A DNA stretch of 64,000 nucleotides, taken from Trogon surrucura (Eukaryota > Chordata > Aves > Trogoniformes > Trogonidae). The notes beneath the pieces were generated by a model that saw nothing but the letters and a program-made list of their open reading frames with translations, made no database searches and had not been told where the DNA came from. The stretch's first letter is position 1. Each line of letters begins with the position of its first letter. This document shows, piece after piece, positions 62,101 through 64,000 of this stretch. Location: assembly GCA_020746105.1 (NCBI GenBank), contig CM036630.1, positions 10,521,840 through 10,585,839 of the forward strand, written 5' to 3'. The translations under genes were made by a program, and so were the position numbers.

Positions 62101-64000
62101 CCCACGGCCACAGCGCCAGCCAGGCCAGCAGCTCTCTCTGCCCTGCAGGAGTTCCTCAAGAAGGAGTTCAGCGCTGAAAATGTCTACTTCTGGCAGGCAT
62201 GTGAGCGCTTCCAGCAGATCCCAGCCAGCGACACGCAGCAGGTACCGGCCATTGTGCAGCTACGTGTGGCTCAGCCTGGGTCACACAGCTGCTGGGAGGG
62301 ATGTGGGCAGAGGTGGAGATGGCCGTTGTGCCTGCATGTCCCAGGGTCCCCGGCAGACCCCTGTTCTGGGAGGCTGAGCAGGCTGGGGGCTCTTGAGGGA
62401 AGAATGAGATGGATGTGATTTGCATCTGAAAAGCCACAGCCGGGACTTCGTGTCCCATGGAGCAAGTGCTTCTCCAGCCCGAGGCAACCAGGGGGTGGGG
62501 AGTGCTGCTGGGAGGACAAAAGAGACCAAGGGCAGAGAGCTAGGCTGGGGATCGTGGGAATGGAGCCAGGCAGCTCGGGGGCAGGGCAGGGAGTTAGTAC
62601 CTTGGGCTCTACCTCTGTGGAGAGACCAATCTGCTGTGCCTTGAGCTTGGTGCTGGGTGGAGGCAGCTGGCTCCAATGCCTGCCCAGGTACCAAGCTGTT
62701 CCCGGGGGTAAATTGGCCTTTTAGGGCTGAAGTGGCTCCTTGGGGTGAGCCAGAGGCTTCCCACAGGGTAGCAGTGGGGAGTGGGCTCCTGCTCTCACCT
62801 GATCCCCCTGGTCCCCCAGCTGGCCGAGGAGGCACGGCGAATCTACGATGAGTTCCTGTCCAGCCACTCGATCAGTCCCGTGAACATCGACAAGCAGGCT
62901 TGGATCGGGGAGGACATGCTGGCCACACCCTCCCCAGACATGTTTCGCATCCAGCAGCTCCAGGTACCAGCAGCACCCGTGCTCCATCCCACCCACAGGA
63001 TGGGGGCTGCAGGACCCCACACATTACCCAGCATCGCTGCTGTCACTGTAGGAATTTGCCACAGGGCAGTGGCTGAAGCGTACTGTGGGTGGGCAGGAGG
63101 TCTTAAGCAGAGGCACCCTCTCTTTGCAGATCTTTAACCTGATGAAGTTTGACAGCTACACACGCTTTGTGAAATCCCCGCTGTACCAGGCCTGCCTGCG
63201 GGCAGAGAGCCAGGGGCAGCCCCTGCCTGACCTGCGGCCCCACTCGCGCAGCAGCAGCCCCCCACCAGACCTCAGCAAGGTGAATGGGGTGGAAAGAGGG
63301 AGGGACTTGTGCCTTCACCTGAGAAAACTGGTGCTGCTCCACTGCTTGGAACAAACCCAGCCCCAGGCTGAGGACAGACAAGTAGTGAGGGGACTGGGGG
63401 AAAAGAAGGGGCAGCCTCATATGTCCCGATGTTGAGATGCTTCTCCATTTGCCCCAGAAGTCAAAGCTGAAGCTGGGCAAGTCCCTGCCGCTGGGTGTGG
63501 AGACAGCCGGCAGTGGTGCCAACCGCAGCCCCCGACGGTCCTTCAGGAAGGGAGAGAGGCGGGAGCCTTCCTGGACAGGTAAGTGCTGTGCAGAGCAGGG
63601 CCAAGGGGCCATGCTGCCCTGGAAGGTTTCCCACGGTCCCCCACTGCCCCTCTGTCTGTCCTAGAGGGGGGAGGAGGCGGTGGCAGTGCCATGCTGTGGC
63701 GGGAGTCCCAGGGCTCACTCAACTCCTCAGCCAGCCTGGATCTGGGGTTCCTGTCCTCGGCCAGCACAGCTCCCAGCCCCTGGACGGAGGTGAGTTGTCA
63801 CCATGCCAGCCCCACAGCATCACTTTGCCACTAGCTGGGCTTATCCCACCACATCCCTCCCACAGGGCCATCGGAAGAGCCTGGGGGGCAGCGAGGCAGA
63901 GCTGCAGGGCAAGCCCATGAAGTACTGCTGCGTGTACCTGCCTGATGGCACAGCCTCGCTGGCCTCCGTCCGGCCCGGCCACTCCATCCGTGACATGCTA
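59130..64000 (+). CDS. RGS14: Regulator of G-protein signalling 14 (partial, 3' end outside window)
   Basis: Scaffold that accelerates GTP hydrolysis on Gi/o alpha subunits, binds Ras/Rap through tandem Ras-binding domains, and binds Gi-GDP through a GoLoco motif. Exons: 59130-59174, 60666-60687, 61887-62041, 62149-62241, 62820-62963, 63130-63279, 63458-63578, 63665-63789, 63866 to the window end, giving 330 codons in frame. The N-terminus [15 protein letters not shown] matches the family pattern ending NGRM. The RGS domain spans roughly residues 60-180: [66 protein letters not shown] Ser/Pro linker follows ([30 protein letters not shown]). The last exon opens Ras-binding domain 1 ([14 protein letters not shown], then IRDML). 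The second RBD and GoLoco must lie beyond 64000. The first intron is about 1.5 kb. Confidence 0.94.

Overview
This is vertebrate nuclear DNA, most likely from a bird. Multi-exon GT-AG genes code for animal proteins, CpG islands sit at the gene starts, and the only recognisable transposons are 5'-truncated CR1 LINE pieces of the avian type. The species cannot be told from the sequence. I see no viral, bacterial or CRISPR content.

Layout. (1) Positions 23-119 (+) hold the last coding exon of SFXN1, a mitochondrial serine carrier. (2) KIF20A (-), the mitotic kinesin-6, runs tail to tail with SFXN1 across 473-8920. (3) A short CpG-rich bidirectional promoter near 9.5-9.7 kb joins KIF20A to BRD8 (+, 9693-34260), a bromodomain subunit of the TIP60/NuA4 acetyltransferase complex. 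BRD8 has a short form ending at 25260 and a long form with a second bromodomain. (4) NHP2 (+, 35011-36315) is an H/ACA snoRNP protein. (5) Four minus-strand genes follow: N4BP3 (37949-40396), B4GALT7 (47072-49447), LMAN2 (50226-53484) and an ARL3-like GTPase (54783-56805). About 4.2 kb without a recognisable gene (42.6-46.8 kb) separates the first two, but it has a TATA-type promoter signature near 44.28 kb. (6) RGS14 (+) starts at 59130 and runs off the window within its first Ras-binding domain.

Exon joins were read by eye from splice sites. They keep frame through KIF20A (882 aa), BRD8 (1274 aa long form, 938 aa short form), NHP2 (148 aa), B4GALT7 (325 aa), LMAN2 (338 aa), the ARL3-like gene (187 aa) and the RGS14 part (330 codons). 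N4BP3 is the exception: it has a one-base frame break at a seven-base homopolymer in its last exon.

The genes do not form one pathway. Functional links are local: KIF20A carries a cell-cycle promoter signature beside the chromatin gene BRD8, while LMAN2 and B4GALT7 both act in the secretory pathway. Base composition shifts from moderate to very GC-rich at about 34.4 kb, exactly between BRD8 and NHP2. I found no convincing new biological system. The points most worth following up are the ARL3-like gene, the orphan TATA promoter, the N4BP3 frame break and uORF, and the shared KIF20A/BRD8 promoter.
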